DNA of 64,000 bases, taken from NCBI RefSeq assembly GCF_003612555.1, contig NZ_RAZF01000006.1, positions 1-64,000 on the forward strand, written 5' to 3'. The position numbers were made by a program, and so were the translations under genes. This document shows, one piece after another, positions 14,620 to 22,828 of the stretch (positions within the stretch are counted from its first letter, which is position 1; each line of letters opens with the position of its first letter). This DNA comes from Acutalibacter sp. 1XD8-33 (GTDB lineage Bacteria; Bacillota; Clostridia; Oscillospirales; Acutalibacteraceae). Under the pieces are notes generated by a model. It saw nothing but the letters and a program-made list of their open reading frames with translations, was not told the origin of the DNA and searched no databases.

Positions 14620-14648
14620 TTTACAAATTTAGGAATATCATGTACAAT
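14620..14648 (+). promoter_or_regulatory. Promoter of the DUF3795-pyrH operon
   Basis: TTTACA (14620-14625), 17-base spacer, TACAAT (14643-14648), 33 bases ahead of the DUF3795 start. Confidence 0.65.
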
Positions 14649-14681
14649 GGGGATAATCACAGGGAAGGAGGGACCGGCGGA

Positions 14682-15155
14682 ATGCATTCCTATTGCGGCA
14701 TCGACTGCGGCCAGTGCTGGCGCGCGGACCAGTGTGCGGGCTGCCTCGCCACAGAGGGGAAGCCCTTTGCGGACGCGGGGGTCTGTCCCCTGGCGGCCTG
14801 CTGCCGGGAGAAGGGACAGGAGCGCTGCGGCCAGTGCGACGCCTGCCAGCTCAAGGACCGGCTGATCCGGGAGTTCAACGATCTAGGCATCCAGGATATG
14901 GAGGTGATCACCGGGCTGAACACCCTGCCCGGCAGCTACATCAACCTGGAATACACCCTGCCCGGCGGGCAGAAAGTAAAGCTCTTGGATGATAGCAAGG
15001 TCTATATGGGAAACCAGGTCTGTAAAGCGGGCAGCAAACGATGCTATGGCCTGGCGGCAGACGAGGACCATCTCCTGGTCTGTGAGTACGGCGAAAACGG
15101 TTCCGATCCCGAGATCATTATTTATAAGAAACGGAGTGTGGTAGGATGGCGCTGA
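14682..15155 (+). CDS. DUF3795 cysteine-rich protein
   Basis: 157 residues. The N-terminal 60 residues have the DUF3795 cysteine pattern ([27 protein letters not shown]), presumably binding zinc or an iron-sulfur cluster. The C-terminal part (about 75-157) is a separate small domain with few predictable motifs. The ATG at 14682 follows GGAAGGAGGG; the frame is open upstream but without a ribosome site. The end overlaps pyrH by 10 bases. Biochemical function is not known to me. Confidence 0.75.
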   Translation: MHSYCGIDCGQCWRADQCAGCLATEGKPFADAGVCPLAACCREKGQERCGQCDACQLKDRLIREFNDLGIQDMEVITGLNTLPGSYINLEYTLPGGQKVKLLDDSKVYMGNQVCKAGSKRCYGLAADEDHLLVCEYGENGSDPEIIIYKKRSVVGWR

Positions 15156-15850
15156 AATACAAGCGGGTGCTCCTGAAGCTTAGCGGGGAGGCCCTGGCCG
15201 GGGACGCGGGCCACGGCATTGACTTCGACACTGTGGTGGAGATCTGCCGCCCGGTCAAGGCCCTCTGCGACATGGGCGCGCAGGTAGCCATTGTGGTGGG
15301 CGGCGGCAACTTCTGGCGGGGCCGCAGCAGCGGCAATATGGACCGCACTCGGGCCGACCATATGGGGATGCTGGCCACGGTGATCAACGCCCTGGGAGTG
15401 GCTGACGGGCTGGAGCAGCTGGGTCTCAGCGTGCGGGTGCAGACGGCTATCGCCATGCAGGAGCTGGCGGAGCCCTATATCCGCAACCGGGCGGTGCGCC
15501 ACCTGGAGAAGGGCCGGGTAGTGGTGTTCGGCTGCGGCACGGGGAACCCCTTCTTCTCCACGGACACCGGCGCGGCCCTGCGGGCGGCGGAGATCGAGGC
15601 GGATATCATCCTGAAGGCTACCATGGTGGATGGCGTCTACGACCGGGACCCCAAGAAATACAACAACGCCCACAAGTATGAGACTCTGACCTTTATGGAG
15701 GTTCTGAACCAGAATCTTGCGGTGATGGACATGACCGCCGCCTCCTTCTGCAAGGACCGGGGGATCCCTTGGCTGGTGTTCAGCATAGAGGACCCGGAGA
15801 ACATCGTGCGGGCCGTCACCGGAGAAGCCGTAGGCACACTGGTGCGGTAA
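15146..15850 (+). CDS. pyrH: UMP kinase
   Basis: 234 residues. Amino-acid-kinase fold with [10 protein letters not shown] at the N-terminus, [10 protein letters not shown], the [13 protein letters not shown] segment and [10 protein letters not shown]. It phosphorylates UMP to UDP with ATP, feeding RNA, DNA and cell-wall precursor synthesis. Bacterial UMP kinases are hexameric and cytosolic. Its start lies inside the end of the DUF3795 gene, so the two are translationally coupled. The conserved partner frr follows, but only after the 792-bp repeat-filled gap. Confidence 0.95.
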   Translation: MALKYKRVLLKLSGEALAGDAGHGIDFDTVVEICRPVKALCDMGAQVAIVVGGGNFWRGRSSGNMDRTRADHMGMLATVINALGVADGLEQLGLSVRVQTAIAMQELAEPYIRNRAVRHLEKGRVVVFGCGTGNPFFSTDTGAALRAAEIEADIILKATMVDGVYDRDPKKYNNAHKYETLTFMEVLNQNLAVMDMTAASFCKDRGIPWLVFSIEDPENIVRAVTGEAVGTLVR

Positions 15851-15852
15851 GG

Positions 15853-16556
15853 TCGTGGGACGTAAGGTCTTGGGGACTCTGTCTCGCCTGCCGGCTCGGT
15901 CGGCTCGCAGCATGTCTGCCACTGGCAGACGCTCACCCCCAAACCCCTGCAACCTTTGATAAAGGTAAGACTTCGTAGAACGAAGTCTACGAAACTTTTA
16001 CCCACTCCTCGCTTTGCTCGTCGTGAACGTTTTAAATGTTTTGACGAGCTAACCTAACAACCGTAAAAGTTTTGGCCGAGCTTTTTCAAAAGCTCGCAGG
16101 GTGTGGGACGGAGTCCCACGGTGTTGCCCTTGACCTTAACGCCTGAGAAGCGCATTTTTTGAAGGTGAATTGGCGCGCAGCGCCAAGAGGGAACTTTTTG
16201 CAAGAAAAAAAGTTCCCTAGTTCCGGAGTAAGCCAGCGGCAAACGTTCGCACCCAGCTTTGCAGAGTTTTGCGGAGCAAAACTCATGTCACACGGCGAAA
16301 ACCGGCTAGCTCCTTACGCCAATGGTCGCGCCGTGTGCCCCGCTCGCATTTTGCGGCTCGCCGCAAAATGGCCGTGGGCAAACGGGCCTTGCCCGTTTGC
16401 CCGGCGGTTCGTCCTACGGACGAACCCGAGCGGGGTGGATGCGGAGAAAGCCATCTGAGCGCACGGGCGTACCAGACTTGGCAGAGTTTTCCGTAGGAAA
16501 ACTCATGACACACCGAGAAACCCAGCTTGTGCCTCGCACATATTAGGCGCGGTGTG
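15853..16556 (-). repeat. Mosaic intergenic repeat, copy B (largest)
   Basis: Fills the 792-bp gap between pyrH and frr. It reads on the minus strand relative to copy A. It contains hairpin 2 TTGGCGC / GCGCCAA (16170-16186), hairpin 1 AGGGAACTTTTT / AAAAAGTTCCCT (16188-16218), the conserved block (16129-16169), GTGGGAC / GTCCCAC (16103-16119), and the GTCTGCCA/TGGCAGAC module near 15915. The right half is a divergent tandem duplication: GAGTTTTGC / GCAAAACTC at 16272-16294 and GAGTTTTCC / GGAAAACTC at 16483-16503, with the three-hairpin figure (16338-16435) between them. It ends in GGCGCGGTGTG, the counterpart of the start of copy A. Bases 16557-16642 are AT-rich leader of frr. Confidence 0.78.
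16338..16435. repeat. Three-hairpin, four-way-junction figure (copy 1)
   Basis: A perfect 9-bp outer stem, CCCCGCTCG (16338-16346) / CGAGCGGGG (16427-16435), encloses three perfect hairpins: CATTTTGCGG / CCGCAAAATG (16347-16370), GGGCAAACGGGC / GCCCGTTTGCCC (16376-16402) and GGTTCGTCC / GGACGAACC (16406-16426). Only five and three bases separate the inner stems. The same architecture with unrelated sequence occurs at 21640 and 58582. Confidence 0.8.
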
Positions 16557-16642
16557 CTGAAATCTGGACGCACTAGTGCGCCCCAAAAACCCCCATATAA
16601 AATAATTAAAAGGAAAATAAATATAAAGAAAGGAAGAGAACC

Positions 16643-17206
16643 ATGCCGGAAATGAAAGAAGTATTCGAGAAAGCGGAGAGCAAGATGAAGAAGGCCATCG
16701 GCCATTTGCAGGAGGAGTACGCGGCCATTCGGGCGGGGCGGGCCAATCCCGCCGTGCTGGACCGGATTATGGTGAACTACTACGACACCCCCACGCCCAT
16801 CAACCAGCTGGCCGCCGTAGCGGTGACGGAGGCCCGGGTGCTCACCATCCAGCCCTGGGACGCCTCTGTGCTGCGAGGCATCGAGAAGGCTATCCAGACC
16901 TCCGACCTGGGTGTGAACCCCCAGAATGACGGCAAAATCATCCGCCTGGTGTTCCCCCCGCTGAATGAGGAGCGCCGCCGGGAGCTGGTGAAGGAGACCA
17001 GCAAGCTGGCCGAGGAGGCCAAGGTCGCGGTGCGCTCCATCCGCCGGGACGCCATTGAGAAGCTGAAGGATATGAAGAAAAAGTCCGAGATTACGGAGGA
17101 TGACCTGAAACAGGCGGAGAAAAAGACCCAGGATCTTACGGATAAATACGTGAAGAACGCCGACGCCTGCGCTGCGGACAAGGAAAAGGAAATTCTGGAA
17201 ATCTGA
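16643..17206 (+). CDS. frr: Ribosome recycling factor
   Basis: 187 residues, the standard size. The three-helix-bundle domain contains EYAAIRAGRANPAVLD and VKETSKLAEEAKVAVRSIRRDA; the hinge and second domain contain TPINQLAAV and ARVLTIQPWD. With EF-G it splits post-termination ribosomes. The ATG follows AAGGAAGAG. uppS starts 21 bases downstream. In most Firmicutes pyrH directly precedes frr; here the repeat copy B separates them. Confidence 0.96.
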   Translation: MPEMKEVFEKAESKMKKAIGHLQEEYAAIRAGRANPAVLDRIMVNYYDTPTPINQLAAVAVTEARVLTIQPWDASVLRGIEKAIQTSDLGVNPQNDGKIIRLVFPPLNEERRRELVKETSKLAEEAKVAVRSIRRDAIEKLKDMKKKSEITEDDLKQAEKKTQDLTDKYVKNADACAADKEKEILEI

Positions 17207-17227
17207 CCGGAAAGGGCGGAAACCACC

Positions 17228-17935
17228 ATGCCAGAGAGAGAAATCCCCGCCCATGTGGGAATCATCATGGACGGAAACGGCCGCTGGGCCAAAAAGCATT
17301 TTCAGCCCCGGTCCATGGGCCACCGGGCGGGAGCCCAAAATTTCCGCACCATCACCCGCTACGCCTCCAAGATCGGGGTGAAGCACCTGACCCTCTACGC
17401 CTTCTCCACGGAGAACTGGTCCCGTCCGGCGGAAGAGGTGGGGGCCCTGATGGGCCTCTTCAAGGACTACCTGCGGGAGGCCCTGCGGGATTTTATGGAC
17501 GAGAACATCCGGGTGCGGTTCATCGGGGACGTGGAGGGCTTCGCCCCGGACCTTCAGGAGCTGATCCGGGAGGTGGAGGAGGCCTCGGCCCCCAAAACGG
17601 GCATGGTGCTGAACCTGGCAATGAATTATGGGGGCCGGGCGGAGATCGTGCGGGCGGCGGCCGCCTTCGCCCGAGATGCCCAGGCTGGCCGGGTAGCTCC
17701 CAGCCAGCTGGACGAGGGCCTCTTCTCCCGATACCTGTACACGGCGGGCCAGCCGGACCCGGACCTGATCATCCGCCCCAGCGGAGAGCAGCGGATTTCT
17801 AATTTTCTGCTGTGGCAGTGCGCCTACGCGGAATTCGTTTATTTTGACATTCTCTGGCCAGATTTCAAGCCCCAGGACCTGGACCGGGCCATTGACATCT
17901 ATAACTCCCGCCAGCGGCGGTTCGGCGGGGTGTAG
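17228..17935 (+). CDS. uppS: Isoprenyl (undecaprenyl) diphosphate synthase
   Basis: 235 residues. The cis-prenyltransferase signature HVGIIMDGNGRWAK carries the metal-binding D15, followed by GHRAGAQNF, LTLYAFSTENW and the C-terminal RPSGEQRISNFLLWQCAYAEF block. It builds undecaprenyl diphosphate from farnesyl and isopentenyl diphosphate as lipid carrier for peptidoglycan. dxr and ispG, which supply the C5 units, lie in the same operon. Confidence 0.95.
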   Translation: MPEREIPAHVGIIMDGNGRWAKKHFQPRSMGHRAGAQNFRTITRYASKIGVKHLTLYAFSTENWSRPAEEVGALMGLFKDYLREALRDFMDENIRVRFIGDVEGFAPDLQELIREVEEASAPKTGMVLNLAMNYGGRAEIVRAAAAFARDAQAGRVAPSQLDEGLFSRYLYTAGQPDPDLIIRPSGEQRISNFLLWQCAYAEFVYFDILWPDFKPQDLDRAIDIYNSRQRRFGGV

Positions 17936-17963
17936 CTGGTTTGGGAAGAAAGGAGGAATTCGC

Positions 17964-18800
17964 TTGAAAAATCAGTCCTTGCTGCAGCGGGTTCTGTCCG
18001 GCATTGTGCTGGGCCTGTTCGCGGTGGCTGTCATTGTCTTTGACCGGATCTTTCCCCTGGCGCTGAATATTGCCGTGGCATTGATTTCCCTGGCGGCGGT
18101 GGAGGAGCTGGCAAGGGCCCTGGGCCTGCAACGCAAGTGGTTTTTGTATTTGCCCTCTTTGGCGGCATCGGCGGTAGTTCCTTTTTGCAGCGATGAAATC
18201 CAGTTCCTCGTGTACGCGATTTATACTCTGATTCTGTTCTCCGCTATGATCGTGTATCACAGCGAGACTTCTTTCAAGGAGGTCGCCGTGCTCTACAGCA
18301 TGGCGGTGATGATCCCCTGCGCCCTGAACACTCTGGTGGCCCTGCGGGAGTTGAACCGGGCCCACGGTATGTTCTATGTGCTCATCGCGGTGCTGGCGGC
18401 CTGGGTGGCGGACATGGGGGCCTTCTTCGCCGGAAGCCTCTTCGGAAAGCACAAGCTCTGCCCGGAGATCAGCCCCAAAAAGACGGTGGAGGGGGCCGTC
18501 GGCGGCATGGCGGCGGACGTGGCGGTGATGCTGCTGTGCGGGGTCTGGTTTTCCATGGTGTTCTACCAGGGCCAGGTGGGGGTGAACTATCTGGCGCTGT
18601 TTATCATCGGCTTCTTTGGCTCGGTGATCTCCATTTTGGGGGACCTGAGCTTTTCCCTCATCAAGCGCAGCTGCCATATCAAGGATTTCGGCCAGGTGAT
18701 CCCCGGCCACGGAGGCATTCTGGACCGGTTCGACAGCGTCATATTCACCGCGCCTTTCGTATATCTATTGGTGAGCTTCCTGCCCTTGGCAGGGGCTTAG
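17964..18800 (+). CDS. cdsA: Phosphatidate cytidylyltransferase
   Basis: 278 residues with about eight membrane segments. The C-terminal family signature is complete: SLIKRSCHIKDFGQ followed by VIPGHGGILDRFDS. It makes CDP-diacylglycerol, the precursor of all phospholipids. The TTG at 17964 was chosen because AAAGGAGGA lies 7 bases upstream; the frame extends 40 codons into uppS without a ribosome site. It is conserved next to uppS and dxr. Confidence 0.94.
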   Translation: MKNQSLLQRVLSGIVLGLFAVAVIVFDRIFPLALNIAVALISLAAVEELARALGLQRKWFLYLPSLAASAVVPFCSDEIQFLVYAIYTLILFSAMIVYHSETSFKEVAVLYSMAVMIPCALNTLVALRELNRAHGMFYVLIAVLAAWVADMGAFFAGSLFGKHKLCPEISPKKTVEGAVGGMAADVAVMLLCGVWFSMVFYQGQVGVNYLALFIIGFFGSVISILGDLSFSLIKRSCHIKDFGQVIPGHGGILDRFDSVIFTAPFVYLLVSFLPLAGA

Positions 18801-18812
18801 AGAGAAATAACC

Positions 18813-19394
18813 ATGGATATTAAGGCCCTGGTTCCCGGCATGGCGGGGGAGTTCTTCCGGTATTTCGAGGAGAGCGCGTTCCTGCCAGGGGACCCTCGGG
18901 CCAACTGCTATTGCCTGGAGAGCCATCTTTCCGACGAGGCCCGGTATGTGGAGGTCTTTGAGCGGCGCTGGGCGGCGAAACAGCTGATCGATTCCGGGCG
19001 GATGACCGGCTACCTCCTGTACGACGGGGAGCGGCCCGTGGGCTGGTGCAACGGGGGAGACAAGATGGACTACCGGCCCATCCGGGAGAACCCGGCCTTT
19101 TTTACCGGCGGACAGGGGCGGGGCCGGATCAGGATCCTCTACTGCCTGGATATCGCGGAGGGATATCAGGGAAAGGGCCTGGCCGGTCTTGTCATGGAGC
19201 GGTTTCTGATGGACGCCGAAGCCCAGGGCTACCGCTGGGCCGAGGGCTATCCCTTTGTCAACCGGGATTACCCCTGGCAGTACCGGGGGCCTGTGGGTTT
19301 GTACGAGAAATTCGGCTTCACCCGCTTTCAGGAGCGGCCGGGGTTTTACGTATACCGAAAGGAATTGGGCAGAAGGGAAGGGGACGCGGAATGA
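18813..19394 (+). CDS. GNAT-family N-acetyltransferase
   Basis: 193 residues. The acetyl-CoA binding motif is LDIAEGYQGKGLAGLVME (Q-x-x-G-x-G/A), with a C-terminal GLYEKFGFTRFQERPGFYVYRK typical of GNAT folds. The N-terminal region has CYCLESH, as in the small 'CYCxxW' GNAT group. Substrate unknown. It sits between cdsA and dxr, where most Firmicutes have nothing; its last bases overlap the dxr start (ATGA). It may be a passenger of the operon rather than a lipid or isoprenoid enzyme. Confidence 0.8.
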   Translation: MDIKALVPGMAGEFFRYFEESAFLPGDPRANCYCLESHLSDEARYVEVFERRWAAKQLIDSGRMTGYLLYDGERPVGWCNGGDKMDYRPIRENPAFFTGGQGRGRIRILYCLDIAEGYQGKGLAGLVMERFLMDAEAQGYRWAEGYPFVNRDYPWQYRGPVGLYEKFGFTRFQERPGFYVYRKELGRREGDAE

Positions 19395-20551
19395 AAATGA
19401 TTTCGATTTTAGGCTCCACAGGCTCTATCGGCACCCAGGCTCTGGAGGTGCTGGAGGGGTTGAAGGGCACGGAATGGGAGTGCCGGGTCGCCGTGCTGGC
19501 GGCTCATTCCAATGTGGAGCTTTTAGAGCGGCAGATCCGAGCGGTCCGGCCGCAGGCCGCGGCCCTTTTTGACCCCGCCGCCGCTAAGGACCTCCGGGAA
19601 CGCACCCGGGACCTGGGCCTGCCGGTGCTCTCCGGGATGGAAGGGCTCTGCCAGGCGGCTTCTTGGGAAGGGGCGGACCTGGTGCTGAACGCCGTGGTGG
19701 GCATGGTGGGCCTGGAACCCACATTGAACGCTATCGCCGCAGGAAAGGACGTGGCTCTGGCCAATAAGGAGACGCTGGTGGCGGGGGGCGCGCTGGTAAT
19801 GGAAGCGGCGCGGAAGCATTCCGTGTCCATTCTGCCGGTGGACAGCGAGCACTCGGCCATATTTCAGTGCCTGCGGGGGAACAATGAAAATCAGGTGGAG
19901 AAAATTCTGCTCACCGCCTCGGGCGGACCCTTCTTTGGCCGTAGCCGCAGGGAGCTGGAATCGGTGACGCCCAAAGAGGCCCTGGCCCACCCCAACTGGT
20001 CCATGGGGGCCAAGGTGACCATCGATTCCGCCACCATGATGAACAAGGGCCTGGAGGTCATGGAGGCTTCCTGGCTTTTTGCCGTACCGCCGGAGAAAAT
20101 CCAGGTGGTGGTCCACCGGGAGAGCATCGTCCACTCCATGGTGGAATTTCTGGACCACGGGATCATTGCCCAGCTGGGCACGCCGGATATGCGCCTGCCC
20201 ATCCAGTACGCCCTGACCTATCCCCGCCGGGTCCCCGGCCCTATGAAGGAGCTGGACCTGTTCGCCCTGGGAAAGCTCACCTTCTATCCCCCGGAGCGGG
20301 AGGCGTTCCCCTGCCTGGACATCGCGGTGGAGGCATTGAAGCGGGGCGGGCTGGTCCCTGCCGCCGTGAACGGGGCCAACGAGCAGGCCGTGGGGGCGTT
20401 CCTGCGGGGGGAGATCGGATTTTTGGAGATCCCGGCTCTGGTAGAGGAGGCCTCGGTGCGCCAGAAGGCGGATTCCCCTGTTAGTCTGGAGGCAGTCCTA
20501 GAGGCGGACCGGGCTGCACGAGAATTTGTGGATTCGAAACGAAGGAGATGA
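19391..20551 (+). CDS. dxr: 1-deoxy-D-xylulose-5-phosphate reductoisomerase
   Basis: 386 residues. The NADPH-binding GSTGSIGTQ lies at the N-terminus, followed by NALVGMVGLEPT-like sequence, ANKETLVAGG, PVDSEHSAIFQCL, the catalytic-loop region SGGPFF and MGAKVTIDSATMMNKGLEVMEA. It catalyses the second step of the MEP pathway. The start at 19391 overlaps the GNAT stop; a second ATG two codons later (19397) is also possible. Terpenoid supply genes uppS and ispG are in the same block. Confidence 0.95.
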   Translation: MKMISILGSTGSIGTQALEVLEGLKGTEWECRVAVLAAHSNVELLERQIRAVRPQAAALFDPAAAKDLRERTRDLGLPVLSGMEGLCQAASWEGADLVLNAVVGMVGLEPTLNAIAAGKDVALANKETLVAGGALVMEAARKHSVSILPVDSEHSAIFQCLRGNNENQVEKILLTASGGPFFGRSRRELESVTPKEALAHPNWSMGAKVTIDSATMMNKGLEVMEASWLFAVPPEKIQVVVHRESIVHSMVEFLDHGIIAQLGTPDMRLPIQYALTYPRRVPGPMKELDLFALGKLTFYPPEREAFPCLDIAVEALKRGGLVPAAVNGANEQAVGAFLRGEIGFLEIPALVEEASVRQKADSPVSLEAVLEADRAAREFVDSKRRR

Positions 20552-20555
20552 TTGC

Positions 20556-21623
20556 TTGCAGGTGTTAAGCACAGCCCTATTGATAGTCATTGCCGTTCTG
20601 CTCTTTGGATTTCTGATCTTTTTTCACGAGTTGGGCCATTTCTTATTGGCGAAGCTCTCCGGAATCCGGGTAAACGAATTTGCTCTGGGTATGGGGCCAA
20701 GGCTGTTTGGATTCCGCCGGGGTGAGACGGAGTATGCCCTGCGTCTTTTGCCTATCGGCGGCTTCTGCGCCATGGAGGGGGAGGACGAGGCCAGCGGAGA
20801 CGAACGGGCCTTTGGCAATAAGCCCGTGTGGAAGCGGATTTTGGTTGTGGCGGCGGGAGGAATTTTTAATATTTTCTTGGGTTTTGTGCTGATGCTTGGG
20901 GTGCTAGCTCCTCAAAAAATTTATGCTACCACCGTCATTTCCCAGTTTACAGAGGATTCGGCCACATCCGCCGCCGGGGCTCAGGCCGGGGACCGGATCG
21001 TGGAGATCGATGGTTACGCCATCTACACCGACCGGGATCTGTCCTTCGCTATGGCCTTGGCCGACCCGAAAGCCATTGGCATGGTGGTGGAGCGGGACGG
21101 CCGGCGGATTGGTCTGGGGCAGTTTGCCATGAACACCCAGACCCTGGAGGACGGCACGGAGGTGGTGGCCCTGGACTTTTACGTCCGGCCGGAGGAGCGG
21201 AGCTTTTTCGGCTTGCTGGGCCGGGCCGGGGCGGACACCTTCTCCATGGCTCGGATGGTGGTGGAGAGCCTGAAGGGGCTGCTCACCGGGCGCTTTGGGC
21301 TCAATGAGGTGGCAGGCCCGGTAGGAACGGCCCAGGCAATTTCCCAGGTGGCGGGAGCGGGGCTCAGCCAGGGCTTCGGCCAGGCTGTGAGCAATATTGT
21401 GGTAATGATGATTATGATTACGGTTAATCTGGGGATCATCAACCTGCTCCCCCTGCCCGCTCTGGACGGGGGGCGGCTGCTCTTCCTCATCTGGGAGGGC
21501 TTAACCCGTAAGCCGGTGCCCCCCAAATACGAAGGATACGTCCACGCGGCGGGATTTGCCCTGTTGTTGGGGCTGATGGTGCTGGTCACTTTCCATGATG
21601 TTTGGAGGATTATTACAGGGTAA
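20556..21623 (+). CDS. rseP: Site-2 intramembrane metalloprotease RseP
   Basis: 355 residues. Zinc-binding HELGH at about 24-28 lies in the first membrane segment (GFLIFFHELGHFLLAKLSG), a PDZ domain at about 135-205 (AGAQAGDRIVEIDGYAIY), and the C-terminal NLLPLPALDGGRLLF supplies the third metal ligand. It cleaves transmembrane anti-sigma factors and signal-peptide remnants. The TTG at 20556 was chosen because GAAGGAG precedes it at 8 bases; an upstream TTG at 20526 lies within dxr. One possible client is the single-pass protein at 2147, which is speculation. Confidence 0.93.
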   Translation: MQVLSTALLIVIAVLLFGFLIFFHELGHFLLAKLSGIRVNEFALGMGPRLFGFRRGETEYALRLLPIGGFCAMEGEDEASGDERAFGNKPVWKRILVVAAGGIFNIFLGFVLMLGVLAPQKIYATTVISQFTEDSATSAAGAQAGDRIVEIDGYAIYTDRDLSFAMALADPKAIGMVVERDGRRIGLGQFAMNTQTLEDGTEVVALDFYVRPEERSFFGLLGRAGADTFSMARMVVESLKGLLTGRFGLNEVAGPVGTAQAISQVAGAGLSQGFGQAVSNIVVMMIMITVNLGIINLLPLPALDGGRLLFLIWEGLTRKPVPPKYEGYVHAAGFALLLGLMVLVTFHDVWRIITG

Positions 21624-21639
21624 CGTGGATTCTACCTGG

Positions 21640-21744
21640 CCCCGCCCCGTCTGGCAGGAAATTTTTCCTGCCAGACCAAGGAGCGGACAGGCCGGCTTGC
21701 CGGTCCGTTCGCTCCTTGCAAACGCTTTGCGTTTGGGGGCGGGG
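21640..21744. repeat. Three-hairpin, four-way-junction figure (copy 2)
   Basis: Between rseP and ispG. Perfect outer stem CCCCGCCCC (21640-21648) / GGGGCGGGG (21736-21744). Three abutting hairpins lie inside: GTCTGGCAGGAAA / TTTCCTGCCAGAC (21649-21676), CAAGGAGCG ... CGCTCCTTG with a paired interior (21677-21718), and CAAACGC / GCGTTTG (21719-21735). There are no unpaired bases between the hairpins. The layout is the same as at 16338-16435. Confidence 0.82.
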
Positions 21745-21778
21745 AAAGGGATGTATTCCCACAGAAAGGAACATGCAG

Positions 21779-22828
21779 ATGGATAGAAGAAATTCCCGGC
21801 AGATAATAGCTGGCGGGGTGAGAATCGGAGGCGGCGCGCCGGTGACGGTCCAGTCTATGCTTAGTACTCCCTCCACGGATCTTCCGGGCAGCGTGGCCCA
21901 GGCCAAGGCCCTGGAGCGGGCTGGGTGCCAGATCCTGCGTATCGCCATCCCGGACATGGCGGCGGTACGGGAGCTGATCCCCGCCGTGAAGGAGGCCGTG
22001 AACATTCCCGTGGTGGCGGACATCCACTTTGACTATAAGCTAGCCCTGGAGTCCGCTGCGGCGGGCATCGACAAGATCCGCATCAACCCAGGCAATATCG
22101 GGGATGACAGCCGGGTGAAGGCCGTGGCCCAGGCCTGCCGCCAGCGGGGCATCCCCATCCGGGTGGGAGTGAACGACGGCTCCTTGGAAAAGCACATCCT
22201 GGCCAAATATGGACACCCCACTCCAGAGGCCTTGTGCGAGAGCGCCCTCTACCATGTCTCCCTTCTGGAAAAATTCGACTTCTCGGACATCGTCATCTCC
22301 ATGAAGGCCTCCTCCGTGTACTTCACCATGCGGGCCTATGAGCTGGTGGCGGAGCGTTGCGGCTACCCCCTGCACCTGGGCATTACCCACGCGGGCACGG
22401 CCCGGATGGGCGTGGTCAAGTCCGCCATCGGCATCGGCGGGCTTCTGCGGCAGGGCATCGGGGACACCCTGCGGGTCTCTTTGGCGGCGGACCCCGTGGA
22501 GGAGGTCCGGGCGGGGAGCGATATCCTCCGGGCCCTGGGCCTGCGCCGGGGCGTGCGGCTCATCGCCTGCCCCACCTGCGGCCGCACCCGCATCGACCTC
22601 ATCCCCCTGGCAAACCGGGTGGAGGAGGCCCTCTCCCGTTGCGAAAAGGACATCACCGTGGCGGTGATGGGCTGTGCGGTAAACGGCCCCGGCGAGGCCA
22701 GAGAGGCCGACGTGGGCATCGCCGGAGGCAAAGGGGAGGGCCTGATCTTCCGGAAGGGGGAAATTCTGCGCAAGGTGCCGGAGAACCGCCTGCTGGACGA
22801 GCTCCTGGCGGAGATCGAGAAGCTATGA
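21779..22828 (+). CDS. ispG: 4-hydroxy-3-methylbut-2-en-1-yl diphosphate synthase
   Basis: 349 residues. TIM-barrel N-terminal part (VTVQSMLSTPSTD, DIHFDYKLALE, KIRINPGNIG) and C-terminal 4Fe-4S domain with ACPTCGRTRIDL and MGCAVNGPGEA supplying the cysteine ligands. It performs the reductive ring opening of MEcPP, the penultimate MEP step. The ATG at 21779 has AAGGA 8 bases upstream; one at 21773 is too close to it. The three-hairpin figure occupies the leader between rseP and this gene. Confidence 0.94.
   Translation: MDRRNSRQIIAGGVRIGGGAPVTVQSMLSTPSTDLPGSVAQAKALERAGCQILRIAIPDMAAVRELIPAVKEAVNIPVVADIHFDYKLALESAAAGIDKIRINPGNIGDDSRVKAVAQACRQRGIPIRVGVNDGSLEKHILAKYGHPTPEALCESALYHVSLLEKFDFSDIVISMKASSVYFTMRAYELVAERCGYPLHLGITHAGTARMGVVKSAIGIGGLLRQGIGDTLRVSLAADPVEEVRAGSDILRALGLRRGVRLIACPTCGRTRIDLIPLANRVEEALSRCEKDITVAVMGCAVNGPGEAREADVGIAGGKGEGLIFRKGEILRKVPENRLLDELLAEIEKL

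Noticed and set aside
16338-16435. Three-hairpin figure read as a tRNA-like gene
   Set aside because: Stem lengths, loop sizes and the absence of invariant tRNA bases exclude a tRNA.
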